DNA of 33,072 nt from Prolixibacteraceae bacterium (GCA_009773765.1 WTWZ01000035.1:22938-56009), one strand, 5' to 3'. Shown: positions 1 to 7,696, numbered from the stretch's first letter. Notes: generated by a model not told the origin, from the letters alone. Made by a program: numbers and translations.

Positions 1-137
1 TTTTTTACCCTGAAAGTAACAGTTTTAGGCGATTCGGGATGGAAGCCAAGTAGGGTAGTGGCGAGTTCGAATTGGGGCCGGGCTGCTAAATGGATGGAGA
101 TTAGGGCGGTTAAAATGATAGAAATGAAAGTTTTCAT
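1..137 (-). CDS. N-terminal fragment of a secreted protein (runs off the left edge)
   Basis: A reading frame opens at the ATG at 137 and stays open to base 1 (45 codons). It begins MKTFISIILTALISIHLAA, a clear signal peptide, so the product is exported. The next stretch contains GFHPESPKTVTFRV, which resembles the first strand of the immunoglobulin-like domain at the N-terminus of some Bacteroidota glycoside hydrolases (for example GH9-type enzymes, where a 'GY.P..PK' motif occurs). That assignment rests on a few residues only. It lies downstream of ribokinase on the same strand but is separated from it by 220 bases holding an inverted repeat, so it probably has its own promoter. Confidence 0.55.
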   Translation of the reverse strand, partial: MKTFISIILTALISIHLAARPQFELATTLLGFHPESPKTVTFRVK

Positions 138-196
138 AAAATATAAAAATTTAATTGATGAAACACTACTCGACTACTCTATCAATGACAGTTTAT

Positions 197-264
197 TGTC
201 ATCTCGACGAAGGAGATTCCTGTAAATTTGAAGAGATTTCTCCTCGTTCCTTGTCGAAATGACA
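197..264. repeat. 68-bp intergenic inverted repeat (TGTCATCTCGACGA type)
   Basis: The outer arms read TGTCATCTCGACGA on the left and TCGAAATGACA on the right, and the inner parts AAGGAGA and TCTCCT also pair, giving a long imperfect hairpin. Sequences of the form GTCATTTCGAC...GTCGAAATGAC are a common dispersed intergenic repeat in Bacteroidota genomes. It sits between the ribokinase stop and the start of the left-edge gene, so it may also act as a transcription stop or mRNA-stabilising stem. Apart from it I see nothing gene-like in 138-357. Confidence 0.7.
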
Positions 265-357
265 GCATTAATGTAACTATCCATTACGCATTGTATATAA
301 TAATATTAAGTCAACTCTCAATGTTATGGCCACTCAAAGTGCAGTTGAAGGGTGTTT

Positions 358-1281
358 TTACATATTTTTTAAACTCAAAAACGATTCAATTTCTGAACGC
401 GTTGGCGCCGATGGCTGCGCCCCCATTCGGGTTACACTGATTGCAGCGGCGGCGCTGGCAAACTGCAAAGCCTCTTTCATCGGTTTTCCTTCGACAAAAG
501 CCACAGCAAAAGCGCCGCAAAAAGTATCGCCGGCAGCGGTGGTGTCAACAGCATCAACTTTATAAGCCTGAACACTAATTTTTTCGGTTTTGGTTACTAC
601 AAAGGCGCCTTTTGAACCCAATGTGATAATAACTTTTTCAACGCCGCTATCAACCAGTTTTTGCGCGGCTTTTTCAGCATCCGTTTCGTTTTCAACCAGA
701 ATACCCGCCAGAAAACCGGCTTCAACCTCGTTTAAAACGAGTATATTTATTTTCGGGATGTATGACACGTCAAAAGCACGGGCAGGCGCGCAGTTCCACA
801 TTACCGGAATCCCTTTTCGGTTTGCCAGGCCGATAACATACTTAATGGTTTCTTCCTTGATTTCGTATTGCATTACAATCAGGGCCGCCTCATCAATCAC
901 CTGAATTGCCTCATCAATTTTTTGAGGGGTAAGTTTGTAATTCGCCCCCGGCGCCACCGAAATATAATTCATCCCTTCGCCGCCAATCATAATTAACGCG
1001 TGCCCGCTGGCAATTCCTTTTTCGTAAAAAACAAAGCGGGCGTCAATTCCGTCACTTATATAATTCTGCACCATTTGCGGGGTGTAGGCATCTTCGCCCA
1101 CACAGTTTACAAATGCCACATTTCCGCCGGCGCGTGCCGCAGCAACGGCCTGGTTGGCCCCTTTTCCCCCATACACCTGAAAAAATTCAGCATCGGTAAC
1201 CGTTTCACCTTTTTCCGGAAGGTGATCCATTTTCATTAACAAATCGACATTCGAACTGCCGATTACAACTATCTTTCTCAT
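358..1281 (-). CDS. rbsK: Ribokinase / deoxyribokinase-like PfkB sugar kinase
   Basis: The product (307 aa, usual ribokinase length) is a PfkB-family kinase that phosphorylates ribose or 2-deoxyribose at O5 in the cytoplasm using ATP. The N-terminal GSSNVDLLMK (8-17) and GGKGANQAVAAARAGG (38-53) are the substrate-side signatures, and VDTTAAGDTF (245-254) is the anion-hole/catalytic motif with Asp252 as base. The usual DTTGAGD reads DTTAAGD here, a mild substitution. The ATG at 1281 lies one base after the stop of the upstream sugar transporter, so the two are cotranscribed. DeoC and a GRP transporter just upstream suggest 2-deoxyribose as an alternative substrate; ribose and deoxyribose cannot be told apart from sequence. 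Confidence 0.9.
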   Translation of the reverse strand: MRKIVVIGSSNVDLLMKMDHLPEKGETVTDAEFFQVYGGKGANQAVAAARAGGNVAFVNCVGEDAYTPQMVQNYISDGIDARFVFYEKGIASGHALIMIGGEGMNYISVAPGANYKLTPQKIDEAIQVIDEAALIVMQYEIKEETIKYVIGLANRKGIPVMWNCAPARAFDVSYIPKINILVLNEVEAGFLAGILVENETDAEKAAQKLVDSGVEKVIITLGSKGAFVVTKTEKISVQAYKVDAVDTTAAGDTFCGAFAVAFVEGKPMKEALQFASAAAAISVTRMGAQPSAPTRSEIESFLSLKNM

Positions 1282-1282
1282 C

Positions 1283-2287
1283 TTAATTCAGTCTTGCAAT
1301 TACAATCAACGCCAACCCGATAATAAACAATGCAAACATGGCAGCCAGCAGTTTATTGGTTCCCTTTGGCGCTGCGGCGAATTCCTTCCACACAAAAACG
1401 CCCCAGGCAGCCGAAATCATAGTGGCGCCCTGCCCAAGTCCGTAAGAAATTGCAAATCCGGCCTGCTCGGAAGCCATCAGGTTGAATTCCATTGCAGCAC
1501 ACCAGATTAGTCCCCCCAGAATTCCGATGAAATGCAGTTTTGGAGTGCCAATTTTGAAATAATCACTGTAAGACACTTTTCTGCCGGTAACAGGTTTGTA
1601 CATAAACCAGGTGTTAAACACAAAATTCGACAGGAAAATTCCGATGGCAAAAACAAACATGGCCGAATACGGGGTGAGCAGCCCTGTATCGGGTGTGGCA
1701 AAGTTGGTGGTCATGGATGCAGCCACAAAACGGTAGAAAAACCCCATCAGAATACCTGAAATGATGGAAATGACAATGCCTTTTTTCTGGTCGCCTTTCT
1801 TGTCCTGCGGAAGTTTTTTATATGCTGCCGTATCAACCAGAATGGCAAAAACAACAAGTGCCAAACCAATAAAAAGCAGGTACGGATCCCCCAGCGGCGT
1901 GGCAATATAATTTATCACCACACCAATTACAAGCGCCAGTCCAACCGCAATGGGAAAAGCAACTGCCATTCCGGCAATTGCGGTAGCCGCCACAATCAGC
2001 AAGTTTGAAAGATTAAACACAACTCCCCCGATAAAAGCTGAAGAAAGCGCCGAAAAATCGGCTTGAGAAAGGTCGGCCACAAAACTGCGCCCTTCGTCTC
2101 CGGAGCTGCCAAAGGTAAATCCGAATAACAAAGTAGTCAACACAAGTCCGATGGAATAATCCCAGTAATAAAGGGGGAATTCCCATTTTTTCGGGGTCAT
2201 TTTCAGGGTATTGGCCCACGAGCCCCATCCCAGCATGGTAATGATGCAGAATACTACTGCGAGCGAGTAAGAATCGACGATGTACAT
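1283..2287 (-). CDS. GRP-family (RhaT/GRP-like) sugar transporter
   Basis: This is a 334-aa integral membrane protein with about ten hydrophobic segments and no signal peptide. The start MYIVDSYSLAVVFCIITMLG followed by WGSWANTLKM and PLYYWDYSIG is typical of the GRP (glucose/ribose porter) branch of the drug/metabolite transporter superfamily, common in Bacteroidota beside ribokinases or nucleoside hydrolases. It would import a pentose across the inner membrane by cation coupling. It is followed after one base by ribokinase and preceded by deoC, with a GC-rich repeat in the 69-base gap. The operon context points to ribose or deoxyribose as substrate; this is inference, since the family carries several sugars. 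Confidence 0.85.
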   Translation of the reverse strand: MYIVDSYSLAVVFCIITMLGWGSWANTLKMTPKKWEFPLYYWDYSIGLVLTTLLFGFTFGSSGDEGRSFVADLSQADFSALSSAFIGGVVFNLSNLLIVAATAIAGMAVAFPIAVGLALVIGVVINYIATPLGDPYLLFIGLALVVFAILVDTAAYKKLPQDKKGDQKKGIVISIISGILMGFFYRFVAASMTTNFATPDTGLLTPYSAMFVFAIGIFLSNFVFNTWFMYKPVTGRKVSYSDYFKIGTPKLHFIGILGGLIWCAAMEFNLMASEQAGFAISYGLGQGATMISAAWGVFVWKEFAAAPKGTNKLLAAMFALFIIGLALIVIARLN

Positions 2288-2304
2288 AATAGTTTATAGT
2301 TTAT

Positions 2305-2333
2305 AAGCCCCCCTTAATCCCCCCGATGTGGGG
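2305..2333 (+). repeat. CCCC/GGGG intergenic repeat, copy 1
   Basis: The sequence AAGCCCCCCTTAATCCCCCC followed by GATGTGGGG matches the short palindromic repeat found three more times in this window (2391-2423, 24565-24600, 29105-29143). It lies in the gap between deoC and the GRP transporter. C-rich and G-rich arms can form a stem, which may modulate expression between the two operon genes. Confidence 0.65.
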
Positions 2334-2356
2334 AAATTAGGAAGCAGGTTAGTATT

Positions 2357-3127
2357 TTATTGACTGTTTCTCTCATTTATGGCACTTTCAAAGCCTTCCC
2401 CCTCGGGGGAATCAGAAGGGGGCCACCTTTTTTTTGCCTCATCAATCATAGCGGAGGTTGCTGTTGCGCCGCTGCGTGAACAGCCTGCGGCCCGCACAGC
2501 CAGCAACTGGTCGAGGTTGCGAACGCCACCGGCAGCCTTCAGTTTCACTTTTGGACCGATGCTATTCTTCATCAATTCGAGTACCGGAATTGTCGCGCCC
2601 TGGTAGTTGTAATCGCCGTTGGGTTGCTTTACAAATCCGTAACCCGATGAGGTTTTTACGTAATCGGCGCCCACTTTTGTACAAATCTGGCAAAGTTTCA
2701 CAATGTCGGCTTCTTTTGTTACGTAATCGGTTTCAAAAATGACTTTCACAATTGCACCATTCTCGTGGCATTTTTGGGTTACAGCGCCAATCTCGGTCTC
2801 AATATAATCCCAATCGCCTTGCAGCGCCTTGCCGATGTTAATAACCATGTCGATTTCCACCGCACCGTCATTGCAGGCGGTTTCCGATTCGAAAACCTTA
2901 ACTTCGATGGCCGAATTACCGGCAGGAAAACCGATAACACAACCAACCAGTACATCACAACCTTTGAGCAGTTCAACGGCCTGTTTTACTGCATACGGTT
3001 TTACGCAAACTGACGCCACATCATACTTTTTAGCCACTTCACATTCTCTGCGCAAATCTTCATCGGTCATTGTAGGATGAAGAATGGAGTGGTCAATCAT
3101 TTTTGCGAGTTCTTTTACTTTGTTCAT
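2357..3127 (-). CDS. deoC: Deoxyribose-phosphate aldolase
   Basis: DeoC cleaves 2-deoxyribose-5-phosphate to acetaldehyde and glyceraldehyde-3-phosphate in the cytoplasm. The family motifs are all present in order: MIDHSILHPT near the N-terminus, EIDMVINIG, the Schiff-base lysine in DYVKTSSGYG, and KLKAAGGVR with the second lysine. The ATG at 3127 (MNKVKELAKMIDH) is chosen because it starts after the stop of the upstream hydrolase; in-frame ATG at 3145 and TTG at 3148 would overlap it. After the normal end (SGATATSAMIDEAKKR) the protein carries an odd tail, WPPSDSPEGEGFES and a few more residues, encoded by an intergenic repeat. It sits between the serine hydrolase and the pentose transporter/kinase pair. 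Confidence 0.93.
   Translation of the reverse strand: MNKVKELAKMIDHSILHPTMTDEDLRRECEVAKKYDVASVCVKPYAVKQAVELLKGCDVLVGCVIGFPAGNSAIEVKVFESETACNDGAVEIDMVINIGKALQGDWDYIETEIGAVTQKCHENGAIVKVIFETDYVTKEADIVKLCQICTKVGADYVKTSSGYGFVKQPNGDYNYQGATIPVLELMKNSIGPKVKLKAAGGVRNLDQLLAVRAAGCSRSGATATSAMIDEAKKRWPPSDSPEGEGFESAINERNSQ
2391..2423 (-). repeat. CCCC/GGGG intergenic repeat, copy 2, inside the 3' end of deoC
   Basis: On the minus strand it reads GCCCCCTTCTGATTCCCCCG then AGGGGGAAGG. It is translated as the non-homologous PPSDSPEGEG tail of DeoC, so the repeat appears to have inserted across the original stop region and the gene now ends about 40 bases further on. Confidence 0.65.
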
Positions 3128-3137
3128 ATTTAAAAAT

Positions 3138-4430
3138 TTAATCATCAATCGTTTGAAACACCAGTTGCCTGAATTTCCAACCTGTTTCGTCGTTTACCTG
3201 GCCCTGGGTTTGTTTGAAGATAAGCCCGATAACCTGTTCTTTCGGGTCGGCAAAATACTGGGTGTTGAAATAGCCGCCCCAGTCGAAGGTTCCTTTACTG
3301 CCGTTTCCTCCCCTGTTCTGCCCTGTTTCTGTGGTTAAACCAAAGGCCAGTCCGTGATACTTCGTTGGGAAACTGAACAATTCATCTGTATGGTTGGCCA
3401 TAATTACATCAACCGTGGTGCGGCTTAAAATGCGTACACCATTTAATTCTCCGCCGTTAAGATACATTTGCAGGAAAGAGGCATAATCCTTAATTGTACC
3501 GGAAAGTCCGGCTCCGCCCGAGAAGAAGGATTTTGCCCCTTTAACCGGATAATCGGTATCGTAAAAAGTAACCGGGTACTTCTCCCATTTTCCATTTACT
3601 TTATGCTGAACGGCCACTAACCTCCTGGCTTTATCATCAGTAAAGTAAAAACGTGTATCGTCCATTCCAAGCGGATCGAAAATCCGGGTTTTCAGGAATT
3701 CATCGAGTGGCATACCTGAAACCACTTCGATAAAATATCCAAGCACATCCAACCCTTCGCTGTAAGTATATTTATCGCCGGGATTGTGATGGAGCGGCAG
3801 TTTGGCCAGCTTTTTCACACTTTCCGCAATCGTAATTTTTTCGGCTGTAAAAAGGTCGGTAATGCCGGCTTTTTGATAAATAATTTTTATTTGTTCGTTA
3901 CCATCGATAATTCCATATCCAATTCCAGAAGTATGTGTAAGCAGTTGGCGGATAGTAATTTCCGATTTTGCCGGCTCTGTGGTGTAAGTTGTATCGGCAT
4001 ATTTGAATGATTTCAAAACCTGCGGATTTTTAAATTCAGGGATGAATTTCGAAATCGGATCATCGAGCCTGAATTTACCCTCTTCCCACAGCATCATTAC
4101 GGCGGTTGAAGTAATGGCTTTGGTCTGACTTGCAATGCGAAAAATATCGTCACGTTTCATGATTTTGCCTGCCTGATTATCGGCCATTCCGTAAGCCTTC
4201 CAGTGAACGATTTTGCCATTTCGCACAACCAAAGATACAATACCCGGCAGATTGCCATTTGCCACTTCCTCTTCGCACATTTTATCGATTCGCGCGAGTC
4301 GCTCGGGTGAAATCCCCACGCTTTCGGGCGATGCTTCAGTTAATACCGGCGATTTTTGCGCAGATTTGGTTTGGGCGGTTAATCCAGTGAAAATTAACAG
4401 GACAATTGTAGTAAGAATCAGATTTTTCAT
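3138..4430 (-). CDS. Secreted serine hydrolase of the class C beta-lactamase fold
   Basis: The 430-aa product begins with the signal peptide MKNLILTTIVLLIFTGLTAQ, so it is periplasmic or lipid-anchored outside the cytoplasm. The beta-lactamase/transpeptidase-like domain (PF00144) fills the rest: the nucleophile motif is Ser101-Gln-Thr-Lys104, the second catalytic motif is Tyr-Ser-Glu at 223-225 (YSN in classical enzymes), and the C-terminal WGGYFNTQYFADPKEQ matches the family's last conserved block. Members include esterases, D-amino-acid peptidases and PBP4-like proteins, so the substrate is unknown. It is unlikely to be a resistance beta-lactamase. Its promoter region holds the large TTATCGGT palindrome at 4451-4499, shared with the satD operon. 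Confidence 0.9.
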   Translation of the reverse strand: MKNLILTTIVLLIFTGLTAQTKSAQKSPVLTEASPESVGISPERLARIDKMCEEEVANGNLPGIVSLVVRNGKIVHWKAYGMADNQAGKIMKRDDIFRIASQTKAITSTAVMMLWEEGKFRLDDPISKFIPEFKNPQVLKSFKYADTTYTTEPAKSEITIRQLLTHTSGIGYGIIDGNEQIKIIYQKAGITDLFTAEKITIAESVKKLAKLPLHHNPGDKYTYSEGLDVLGYFIEVVSGMPLDEFLKTRIFDPLGMDDTRFYFTDDKARRLVAVQHKVNGKWEKYPVTFYDTDYPVKGAKSFFSGGAGLSGTIKDYASFLQMYLNGGELNGVRILSRTTVDVIMANHTDELFSFPTKYHGLAFGLTTETGQNRGGNGSKGTFDWGGYFNTQYFADPKEQVIGLIFKQTQGQVNDETGWKFRQLVFQTIDD

Positions 4431-4450
4431 TTATTTAATATTTAAATTTA

Positions 4451-4472
4451 TTATCGGTTATTATACCGATAA
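4451..4472. promoter_or_regulatory. TTATCGGT dyad, operator candidate 1 (upstream of the serine hydrolase)
   Basis: TTATCGGT (4451-4458) and ACCGATAA (4465-4472) form perfect 8-base arms around 6 bases. It is 20 bases upstream of the serine hydrolase ATG at 4430 and downstream of the DUF3307 stop. The same 8-6-8 layout recurs at 5903-5924. Confidence 0.65.
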
Positions 4473-4479
4473 ATCGTAA

Positions 4480-4499
4480 TTATCGGTATAATAACCGAT
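4480..4499. promoter_or_regulatory. TTATCGGT dyad, operator candidate 2
   Basis: TTATCGGT (4480-4487), 6 bases, then ACCGAT (4494-4499). This copy is the exact reverse complement of bases 4453-4472, so the two together make a 20-bp perfect inverted repeat with a 7-base loop. That could also form a strong stem in RNA at the end of the DUF3307 gene, so a terminator role is possible alongside or instead of an operator role. Confidence 0.55.
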
Positions 4500-4501
4500 G
4501 C

Positions 4502-5209
4502 TTATATGCTATTTATGAGAATTCCACAAAAAACTGCAATTCCAAAACTTAACAAAGTTCCAACCAGTACATATTCGCTTTTCGGTGTGGCGTTAAAACG
4601 TAGAATAGATTTAGCCGCAATTATCAATCCTAAAGCCTCATATTGGCCAGGTATTACCAAAGCCAGGGCAATTAACCGTTCAGCGATTCCAATTAATTTG
4701 CCTGCATTGGGTAAACTCAGTTCTTCTTTTTTATTTCTGTCTTCATCCGGTGTTTTAATGTCAAAAGCAACGAAAAGATATTTTATAATGATATTTGAGG
4801 GTTTGGTGCAGAATATAATTCCTGTGAAAATAGCAATTGTTTTCATTGAAAATTCAAGGTATTGATTTAGCCCAACAAGGGAACTAAATAAATATGTAAC
4901 AAGTAAAATGGCAATAATATGAATAAGCTGGTCCGCAAAAAAATAGTTCTTTCCCTTAAATTTCAGGATTAGCCAACTTTTCAGGATATCAATAATCATG
5001 TGCAAAAAGGCAATCAGTAGGGCTGCGGACCAAAATCCTAAATCGAAGGCCAATAAATATGAAAATATCCCAACAATCAGGAAATGCCTTAGATGGTAAG
5101 TCGAAAATATCTTTCTGCTCTTTTTGTCGCTCATTTTTTGTGGCTGAAAAACAAAATCAGCCAGCAAATGAGCGCAAAACTGAAGCAGGAATAAATTTAA
5201 TTCAATCAT
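4502..5209 (-). CDS. DUF3307 integral membrane protein
   Basis: This 235-aa protein has about six or seven hydrophobic helices. Its N-terminus carries the DUF3307 (PF11750) signature: LLQFCAHLLADFVFQPQKMS, then a basic loop and HLRHFLIVGIFSYLLAF, with LHMIIDILKSWLI in the next helix. The conserved His/Asp residues inside helices hint at a functional rather than purely structural membrane core, but no activity is established for the family. The ATG overlaps the stop of the upstream satD-like gene by four bases (ATGA), so the two are translationally coupled. The pairing of SatD and DUF3307 proteins recurs in Bacteroidota, to my recollection. Confidence 0.8.
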   Translation of the reverse strand: MIELNLFLLQFCAHLLADFVFQPQKMSDKKSRKIFSTYHLRHFLIVGIFSYLLAFDLGFWSAALLIAFLHMIIDILKSWLILKFKGKNYFFADQLIHIIAILLVTYLFSSLVGLNQYLEFSMKTIAIFTGIIFCTKPSNIIIKYLFVAFDIKTPDEDRNKKEELSLPNAGKLIGIAERLIALALVIPGQYEALGLIIAAKSILRFNATPKSEYVLVGTLLSFGIAVFCGILINSI

Positions 5210-5892
5210 GATACTGTTTTTTCGAAGTAGTTAATAACTTTTTCTATTGATAACCAGCCTGCTGCAGTGGAATGTTGACTTATAGTTGACTGATATTTTT
5301 TCAGTTTTGATGAAATGTCCTTCTCACTCAAATTCTGTAGTTTGTAATAGATAACTTCGCTCTGTTTGGCCGAATACCTGGAAAGGATTGTATCGATTAA
5401 GGAAAATATGGTATCGAACTGCTCCTGTAATTTTTCATCCGGGCTACAAAAAAACATCGTATTTTTAATCACAATCTTTTGTTTATCAGAGGTTGATAAA
5501 TTCTTAATTGTTCTTCCGGATAAATAAATTGCATCTCCATCAATTATTCCATTTTGCGGGTCGATGGTTAAAAGCGGGGCAACTGCTATTGCCATGCGGA
5601 TTCCATGTTCAAAAAAATATTTAAGCTTATTATTTGATGCATTTGGTATATTCAGGTCTAATGATTTTATGAATGTTTTGAGCAATAATCCGATTCGTAA
5701 TGCATCTTTTGGCGAGTTTATTACGCACTCGATATAATCTCCTTGCACCAGTCGTCCAAAAAAACCTTGTTCCTTGTATTTTTCCGACAATTCGGACAAC
5801 AACCGTTTGATGGAATTTTCCAATTTTCTCTTCGCTTCATCTGATAGAGAAGTGTACGAAATGACATCAGATGAAATAGTGGCAAAGTTCAT
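5206..5892 (-). CDS. SatD-family protein: nucleotidyl-cyclase-like domain plus C-terminal helix-turn-helix
   Basis: The 228-aa cytoplasmic protein is best placed in the SatD family (PF16264), named for a streptococcal acid-tolerance operon. Residues 7-17 read SSDVISYTSLS, then LVQGDYIECVINSPKDAL (48-65), GIRMAIAVAP (97-106) and GDAIYLSGR (119-127). In order and spacing these match the blocks of class III nucleotidyl cyclases: first metal Asp (D9), GD with second metal Asp (D52), the central strand, and the N-x3-R motif (here Tyr123 and Arg127). Residues about 180-222 (LSEKDISSKLKKYQSTISQH and AAGWLSIEKVINYF) look like a helix-turn-helix. It is followed with a 4-base overlap by DUF3307 and preceded by TTATCGGT dyads. 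The cyclase comparison is my own inference; activity is doubtful because Asn is replaced. Confidence 0.75.
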   Translation of the reverse strand: MNFATISSDVISYTSLSDEAKRKLENSIKRLLSELSEKYKEQGFFGRLVQGDYIECVINSPKDALRIGLLLKTFIKSLDLNIPNASNNKLKYFFEHGIRMAIAVAPLLTIDPQNGIIDGDAIYLSGRTIKNLSTSDKQKIVIKNTMFFCSPDEKLQEQFDTIFSLIDTILSRYSAKQSEVIYYKLQNLSEKDISSKLKKYQSTISQHSTAAGWLSIEKVINYFEKTVS

Positions 5893-5902
5893 ATTATCTT
5901 TT

Positions 5903-5924
5903 TTATCGGTAAATATACTGATAA
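5903..5924. promoter_or_regulatory. TTATCGGT dyad, operator candidate 3 (upstream of the satD-like gene)
   Basis: TTATCGGT (5903-5910), 6 bases, then ACTGATAA (5917-5924): the same 8-6-8 layout as at 4451, with one mismatch. On the minus strand the centre reads TATATTTA, one base from the Bacteroidota -7 element TAnnTTTG, so a bound protein would cover the promoter. The gene starts 11 bases away at 5892. Confidence 0.6.
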
Positions 5925-5931
5925 AAGCTAT

Positions 5932-5939
5932 TTATCGGT
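5932..5939 (+). promoter_or_regulatory. Additional TTATCGGT half-site
   Basis: A further exact TTATCGGT lies 29 bases (about three helical turns) from the start of the dyad at 5903, in the same orientation. It supports a multi-site operator before the satD-like operon. Confidence 0.45.
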
Positions 5940-5966
5940 GTTTTTGGCTATAATATTTATCCATAA

Positions 5967-7418
5967 TTATTTCATTCCTTCCAGCACCAGCACCCAATCG
6001 CAACCCCTGCCCGATTTCAGCCAGGTTAGTTCTTTCGACATTCCGGGCACATCGAAAGTGCGGGTTCCCTGATTTTCAAATTCGCCAATTGCGGTGGTTT
6101 CCCCGGTGCGAGGGTCGAACCATGAGGCTTTAATTTTTTGTCCTGAAATTTTACCCAACTGAATCTCAGGTTTTCCTCCCGAGGGTATATAAATAAGCGC
6201 GAACGATTTACCCCGGATGGCCGGAATATAATTGGCACAATCACCCTGCCCGGAAATTATCAGCGATTGGTCGGGCTGTAATTCGTTTAAAGGAAAACGT
6301 AGCATGAGATTCTTTAAATACCCGACCTGTTTTGCTCCGGGCATTTCCATCCCATCCTGCCAGTTTGAAAATGCTTTTGGCGAATGTTTTTTGCGGGTGT
6401 CGTCGGTAAATTGCCAGATGGGCTGACACCCGTAGGTAAATCCTGCCGCCCCTGAAAACACGCTCCAGTAGGCAGCGATGCGCACATCAGCCGACGTAAA
6501 AACCCCGTTATCATCGATTGCATAATTAATTCCGTGGCCTTCGTAGCAAGGTTCAGAATTTAGTGTTGGTTTCGGATTGGGCAGATTCCAATCGGCAATG
6601 GCTGCCATATACGAAGTGGTATTATTCACTTCGGCATGGTACGAGCCCCAGGTGTGAAAGTCAATCCATTCGTCCGTGTGAAACCATTTCGATGATGATG
6701 TGAATGAATGATAGGTCATCAGGGTGGATGTATAATCGGCCTTTCCATCCTGCTTTTTAATGTTGTTCGTTCCGTCGGCAACTCCTTCTGCCATGGCACG
6801 CCACAGTTCAATTCCATTTTTGCGTTCATCGGGCTGACGGTCGCCTCCGAGAATCCAAATAACATTTTCACTTTTTCTGTGCCGATTTCCCAAAAACCAA
6901 CCGTAGTTGTATGCTTGTTCCATGGTATTGAAAAGCGCTTTATCGGTTCGCGGGGTTACCCATTCGCCCCAGGTGGGAAGTAATGCCAGATACAAATCCT
7001 TTTTCGCAGCAGTTTCAACTGCAAAATCAACATGGTCCCAAAAATCGTATTCGTCCTGATATTTTGGGTTTTTACCCGCTGATATTTTGGGTTTCTCCGG
7101 ATTTTCGTCCACAAAAATGCTGTCGCCATAAAAATTGGTGACTTTATCCATGTGAATAAATTCGCTGATAATCACCGTCTGAATAACGTTAAAGCTTTTT
7201 GCTTTTCGGTTCTCCAGATAGGTTTCAATTTCTGTGCGATTTAACCGGTGTAGCATTTCCCAACCGGTATCGGCCATCCAGAAAAAAGGCGTTCCATCAA
7301 GGTGCGAAATGTAATGCGGGTTTTCTTTTGAAACCTGAAGCGGCCCGTGCGCTTTCCATGGCTGTGAAGAAACAGCGGCGGCAAAAAGTAAGTGAATGTA
7401 AAAACAGATAATTTTCAT
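5967..7418 (-). CDS. DUF4038 / GH140-like apiosidase with C-terminal putative collagen-binding domain
   Basis: This is a 483-aa exported enzyme (signal peptide MKIICFYIHLLFAAAVSSQP). The DUF4038 (apiosidase-like) TIM barrel is recognised by DGTPFFWMADTGWEMLHRL near the N-terminus, VIWILGGDRQPD in the middle and LNSEPCYEG, where the Glu is a likely catalytic residue. The C-terminal 90 residues (ALIYIPSGGK to KASWFDPRTGET and DWVLVLE) match the beta-sandwich labelled putative collagen-binding (PF12904) that usually follows DUF4038. GH140 members release apiose from rhamnogalacturonan-II, so a plant cell wall substrate is likely but not certain. The GntR regulator upstream may have belonged to the same utilisation locus. 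Confidence 0.9.
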   Translation of the reverse strand: MKIICFYIHLLFAAAVSSQPWKAHGPLQVSKENPHYISHLDGTPFFWMADTGWEMLHRLNRTEIETYLENRKAKSFNVIQTVIISEFIHMDKVTNFYGDSIFVDENPEKPKISAGKNPKYQDEYDFWDHVDFAVETAAKKDLYLALLPTWGEWVTPRTDKALFNTMEQAYNYGWFLGNRHRKSENVIWILGGDRQPDERKNGIELWRAMAEGVADGTNNIKKQDGKADYTSTLMTYHSFTSSSKWFHTDEWIDFHTWGSYHAEVNNTTSYMAAIADWNLPNPKPTLNSEPCYEGHGINYAIDDNGVFTSADVRIAAYWSVFSGAAGFTYGCQPIWQFTDDTRKKHSPKAFSNWQDGMEMPGAKQVGYLKNLMLRFPLNELQPDQSLIISGQGDCANYIPAIRGKSFALIYIPSGGKPEIQLGKISGQKIKASWFDPRTGETTAIGEFENQGTRTFDVPGMSKELTWLKSGRGCDWVLVLEGMK

Positions 7419-7481
7419 TTCAATCTAACATTAGAAATAAGAAATATAAAACCAACTCAATCGAACAATATTTTATACATA

Positions 7482-7622
7482 TTAAAGCCTTGTCAATCCA
7501 GTAAGCCAGCCTGCACTGTGCGGAATACAATCTTCATCCGTGAACGAGAAGGGACCGTCGTTCTCCCTTTTCGGTTCAGCATCGTATTTAAACTGTCCGC
7601 CTGTTGAAAAACCGTTGCAGGT
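7482..7622 (-). pseudogene. Possible C-terminal gene remnant, family not recognised
   Basis: In the gap between the GntR gene and the apiosidase, one minus-strand frame stays open for about 47 codons and ends in TAA at 7482-7484. It reads CNGFSTGGQFKYDAEPKREN followed by DGPFSFTDEDCIPHSAGWLT and a short tail. The composition is protein-like and differs from the AT-rich flanks, but there is no ATG start and a TGA lies just upstream in frame. I do not recognise the family. It may be the tail of a deleted neighbour or simply chance. Confidence 0.3.
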
Positions 7623-7696
7623 TTCCGTAAGCAATATTTTTCAATTTTGGTATATTCAGTAAAACGCGGGTAAAACTATTTTTCATTTGATATTGA

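Noticed and set aside
3127-3148. Upstream TTG/ATG starts for DeoC that overlap the hydrolase stop
   Set aside because: The extra residues MMIKFLN are not part of the family; the ATG at 3127 gives the usual N-terminus without overlap.
3138-4430. Antibiotic-resistance beta-lactamase
   Set aside because: The SxxK/YS- fold is shared with many esterases and peptidases; the YSE motif and C-terminal block fit those better, and no resistance context is present.
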